This document shows, piece by piece, positions 7,831 through 9,662 of a stretch of 9,662 nucleotides of DNA (within the stretch, counting starts at the first letter, position 1; each line of letters begins with the position of its first letter). The notes below the pieces were generated by a model. That model worked only from the letters and a program-made list of their open reading frames with translations. It did no database searches and had not been told where the DNA came from. The stretch is taken from the NCBI GenBank assembly GCA_003162255.1, contig PMMJ01000340.1:1-9662 (forward strand), in the 5' to 3' direction. A program made the translations under genes and the position numbers. Origin of the DNA: Acidobacteriaceae bacterium. GTDB taxonomy: Bacteria; Acidobacteriota; Terriglobia; Terriglobales; Acidobacteriaceae.

Positions 7831-7875
7831 GGCGTCCTCGCCCGGCCGCCCAACTGGACGGGCGAGGCGCCCGTC
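7831..7875. repeat. Two overlapping, mutually exclusive hairpins between yvcK and glmU
   Basis: Hairpin A: CCTCGCCCG (7836-7844) pairs with CGGGCGAGG (7859-7867). It is extended by GGCG (7831-7834) with CGCC (7868-7871) across a one-base bulge, giving 13 bp and a 14-base loop. Hairpin B: GACGGGCG (7857-7864) pairs with CGCCCGTC (7868-7875) around the loop AGG, 8 bp perfect. The middle segment is shared, so only one can form. No U-tract follows, so neither is a clear intrinsic terminator. It may be a GC-rich intergenic repeat or a leader element of glmU. Confidence 0.6.
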
Positions 7876-7885
7876 ACTCCACAAA

Positions 7886-8944
7886 TCAACTACGAATCGG
7901 CTGCCGCCCCTGGGCTTGCGCCATCAGCGCCATCAGATCCTGGGCGACGCGACCGGTGGCGTGCCGCGCTACTGCTCCCTCTTCCAGATAATCCCCCAGC
8001 ACCGGGCACACGCCGAGGGCCTCGATCGCTTCCAGATCCACGGCGATCTGCGAAGCTCCTTCCAGCGCATACTTGGCCTTCATCTCGGGGGATGCCGGCT
8101 TGCGATTGATCAGGGCATAGTCGAACAACTGGACGCCAGCGTGGCTGTTGAGGGCGCGAATGTGATCCGCCGCGCTTAAACTAAGACTTTCATTGACCTG
8201 CGTCATCAAGTTGCAAATGAATATCTTAATGGCATGGCAGTCAAGAATCGCTTCCGGGATTCCGCGCACCAGCAGGTTTGGAATCAGGCTGGTGAACAAC
8301 GAGCCGGGGCCGATCGTGATCAGGTCGGCGCTGGCGATTGCCTCCAGCGTCTGGGGAAGCGGCTCCACGTCGTGGGGCACCAGGACGAGTTCTCGAATCT
8401 TGCCCTTGCTGGCCGTGATGCGCGTTTCACCGCGCACTCGCGTCCCGTCTTCCATCAAGGCTTCCAGTTCCACGCTCGACATGGTGGCCGGATAGATATG
8501 GCCGCGTGTGAGCAGAACTTCCGAGGATACACGTATCGCCTCCGCAAAGTCTCCGGTGATGGAAGTCAGCGCCGCCAGAAAAAGATTTCCGAAGCTGTGG
8601 CCTTCCAGGCCCGATCCCTTCTGAAAACGATGCTGGAACAGTCTCGAGAGCAGGGCTTCATCTTCGGAGAGGGCAACGATGCAATTGCGCACGTCGCCTG
8701 GAGGAAGCATATTGAACTCTTTGCGCAGACGGCCGCTCGATCCACCATCGTCGCTCACCGTCACCACGCCACACAATTCGCGAATGGTGGGCTGGCCGGA
8801 GGTGGCCAGCGTAGGCGTCAGGACGTAGTTCTTCAACCCCTTCAGCAGCGTGGAGAGGCCGGTGCCCCCACCGATTGCGACCACGCGCAGCTCGGGGCCA
8901 GCCTTGCCGGTTTCAGGTGAGTTCGTGCGCAACTGGGGGAGCAT
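7886..8944 (-). CDS. yvcK: YvcK/GlmR-family UDP-GlcNAc-binding regulator (CofD-like fold)
   Basis: A 352-residue cytoplasmic protein of the gluconeogenesis-factor family. In Bacillus and its relatives YvcK (GlmR) binds UDP-GlcNAc and adjusts carbon entry into cell-envelope precursor synthesis; it is needed for growth on gluconeogenic carbon. Visible family motifs: VVAIGGGTGLSTLLKGL (21-37, Rossmann-like nucleotide loop), VTVSDDGGSSGRLRKEF (61-77), PPGDVRNCIVALS (81-93), GHSFGNLFL (115-123), ITIGPGSLFTSLIPNLL (209-225) and ICNLMTQVNES (243-253). Relative to the Bacillus protein as I remember it, the segment between the first two motifs (about 38-60) is roughly a dozen residues longer. The start at 8944 is supported by GAGG four bases upstream. 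Firmicute yvcK normally sits beside rapZ and whiA; here it is directly upstream of glmU (120 bases). The exact regulatory target in this organism is an inference. Confidence 0.93.
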   Translation of the reverse strand: MLPQLRTNSPETGKAGPELRVVAIGGGTGLSTLLKGLKNYVLTPTLATSGQPTIRELCGVVTVSDDGGSSGRLRKEFNMLPPGDVRNCIVALSEDEALLSRLFQHRFQKGSGLEGHSFGNLFLAALTSITGDFAEAIRVSSEVLLTRGHIYPATMSSVELEALMEDGTRVRGETRITASKGKIRELVLVPHDVEPLPQTLEAIASADLITIGPGSLFTSLIPNLLVRGIPEAILDCHAIKIFICNLMTQVNESLSLSAADHIRALNSHAGVQLFDYALINRKPASPEMKAKYALEGASQIAVDLEAIEALGVCPVLGDYLEEGAVARHATGRVAQDLMALMAQAQGRQPIRS

Positions 8945-8948
8945 ACCG

Positions 8949-8952
8949 CCTC
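8949..8952 (-). promoter_or_regulatory. Ribosome binding site of yvcK
   Basis: GAGG four bases before the ATG at 8944. The base of the long inverted repeat (8957) ends only four bases upstream of it, so folding of the repeat in RNA would stack right beside the ribosome site. Confidence 0.55.
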
Positions 8953-8956
8953 AAAT

Positions 8957-9054
8957 ATTGAATCATTGAGTCATTATGGTCATTGAATCATTGTGTAAAC
9001 CGCTGGGACTTAGGTTTTCAATGATTCAATACCTCAATGATTCAATGACTCAAT
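8957..9054. repeat. Long AT-rich hairpin made of 8-bp tandem words, between the TPR gene and yvcK
   Basis: Left arm (8957-9001) and right arm (9013-9054) are near-complete inverted repeats around an 11-base loop (9002-9012). Left-arm words on the plus strand: TTGAATCA (8958), TTGAGTCA (8966), a diverged nonamer (8974), TTGAATCA (8983) and TTGTGTAA (8991). Right arm: TGATTCAA (9022), TACCTCAA (9030), TGATTCAA (9038), TGACTCAA (9046). Consensus is TTGARTCA. The inner 12 bases ATTGAATCATTG (8982-8993) pair perfectly, and AAACC (8997-9001) pairs with GGTTT (9013-9017). The element is strikingly AT-rich compared with the genes on either side. No U-tract and no target duplication were seen. Confidence 0.85.
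8973..8999 (-). promoter_or_regulatory. Possible yvcK promoter inside the 8-bp repeat
   Basis: On the minus strand, TTTACA (8999-8994) and CATAAT (8978-8973) resemble -35 and -10 boxes, each one base off consensus. The spacer is 15 bp, shorter than ideal. A start near 8966 would leave a leader of about 20 bases before the yvcK ATG. In AT-rich repeats such matches can arise by chance. Confidence 0.3.
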
Positions 9055-9084
9055 CGACGTAAGCTTGGCAGCTAGTTTGGGCCG

Positions 9085-9651
9085 CTAGTACGCGCTCGAT
9101 TCTTCTGCGTGCGGATCAGATTCCTCGGCGCCCGGATCCGGATACAACAGCTCGGTGAAGCGCGGATCCTCGGCCAGATTCTGAAAGTCGCCGTCATTCC
9201 GTGCCTGGAAGCGCAGCGACGGTTTCACCTGAATGGCCTCGTTCAGAGTCTTAAGCGATTCTTCGACGTGACCGGTCAGGCAATGCAACGCGGCCAGCCC
9301 GTACAGAACGAAGTCCGCCTTGGGATTCTGCTTCAGGAGTTTGTCGAACTGCTCGCGCGCCGCCACGTAGTCACCCGTGTTGATCAGCGACACGGCGTAG
9401 TCGTAATGCTCTTCCGTGGTCTTGAATTGCAGCGCAGGCGTATCCAGATGCTTGTCGCAGGTGAGGATGTGCACCTGGGCCCGATCGACGAAGGACTTGT
9501 TCGGTCCGCTCAATACTTTTTGCAGGTAGCCTTTGGCCTTTTCAAACTTGTGCTCCTGCAGCGCGCGCAGTCCGGATTCGTAGTTCTGCACCGCCTGTAT
9601 GTGCCGTGGATCTTCCGCCGCTTGTTTCTTGGGGGTTATCTTCAGTGCCAT
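9085..9651 (-). CDS. Small TPR-repeat protein, function unknown
   Basis: A 188-residue protein without signal peptide or membrane helix, so probably cytoplasmic. It reads as tetratricopeptide helices: residues 17-48 (YESGLRALQEHKFEKAKGYL), 82-111 (YDYAVSLINTGDYVAAREQF) and 114-145 (YGLAALHCLTGHVEESLKTL) show the A/G/Y/A pattern of TPR units. It closes with RNDGDFQNLAEDPRFTELL (151-169), a capping motif common at the end of TPR proteins, and an acidic tail (about 172-186). TPR proteins are scaffolds, so the partner cannot be read from the sequence. The start is ATG 9651, with GAGG seven bases upstream; a TTG at 9654 is too close to that site. It is the first gene of the same-strand series leading to yvcK, 140 bases away, and may or may not share a transcript with it. 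Confidence 0.8.
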   Translation of the reverse strand: MALKITPKKQAAEDPRHIQAVQNYESGLRALQEHKFEKAKGYLQKVLSGPNKSFVDRAQVHILTCDKHLDTPALQFKTTEEHYDYAVSLINTGDYVAAREQFDKLLKQNPKADFVLYGLAALHCLTGHVEESLKTLNEAIQVKPSLRFQARNDGDFQNLAEDPRFTELLYPDPGAEESDPHAEESSAY

Positions 9652-9658
9652 CAAACCG

Positions 9659-9662
9659 CCTC
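9659..9662 (-). promoter_or_regulatory. Ribosome binding site of the TPR gene
   Basis: GAGG at the very edge of the window, seven bases before the ATG at 9651. It decides between ATG 9651 and TTG 9654 in favour of the former. The 8-mer GAGGCGGT here is identical to the one before yvcK. Confidence 0.55.

Noticed and set aside
8957..9054. CRISPR array, suggested by the regular short words
   Set aside because: The units are 8 bp with no spacers, the arms are inverted relative to each other, and no cas genes are present.

Overview
The window looks like chromosomal DNA of an Acidobacteriota species, probably close to the Koribacter/Terriglobia group. The main reason is an 805-residue permease with the duplicated MacB/FtsX plan of the ADOP family (acidobacterial duplicated orphan permeases). 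The GC-rich coding sequence, a LptF-type permease running into a second permease domain, and the other proteins fit. The phylum call is an inference from family knowledge, not from a search.

Layout, left to right: (1) 1-1580, minus strand: an LPS-export permease, LptF fused in frame to the start of LptG; its 3' end lies beyond the left edge. (2) 1581-1783: a divergent intergenic region with a 20-bp dyad before lptF and a perfect TATAAT for the opposite gene. (3) 1784-4201, plus strand: the ADOP permease, with no ATPase gene beside it. (4) 4249-6186, minus: glycogen branching enzyme GlgB, convergent with the permease. (5) 6323-7765, minus: bifunctional GlmU. (6) 7886-8944, minus: YvcK/GlmR. 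(7) 9085-9651, minus: a small TPR protein. All these genes look intact except the edge-truncated lptF-lptG.

Functionally, GlmU makes UDP-GlcNAc, the shared precursor of peptidoglycan and lipid A. YvcK-family proteins bind UDP-GlcNAc and tune carbon flow into this pathway, so yvcK-glmU is a plausible producer/sensor pair. GlgB handles the storage end of sugar metabolism, and LptF-LptG exports finished LPS.

No unknown enzyme system was recognised. The least explained structure is in the gaps. Each of the three junctions in the minus-strand series TPR-yvcK-glmU-glgB holds a different inverted repeat. Two are built from tandem short words (7 bp at 6221-6331, 8 bp at 8957-9054) arranged head-on so that the arms pair. 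The third (7831-7875) has one segment that can pair with either of two partners. No gap exceeds 300 bases; the longest is about 203 bases (1581-1783).
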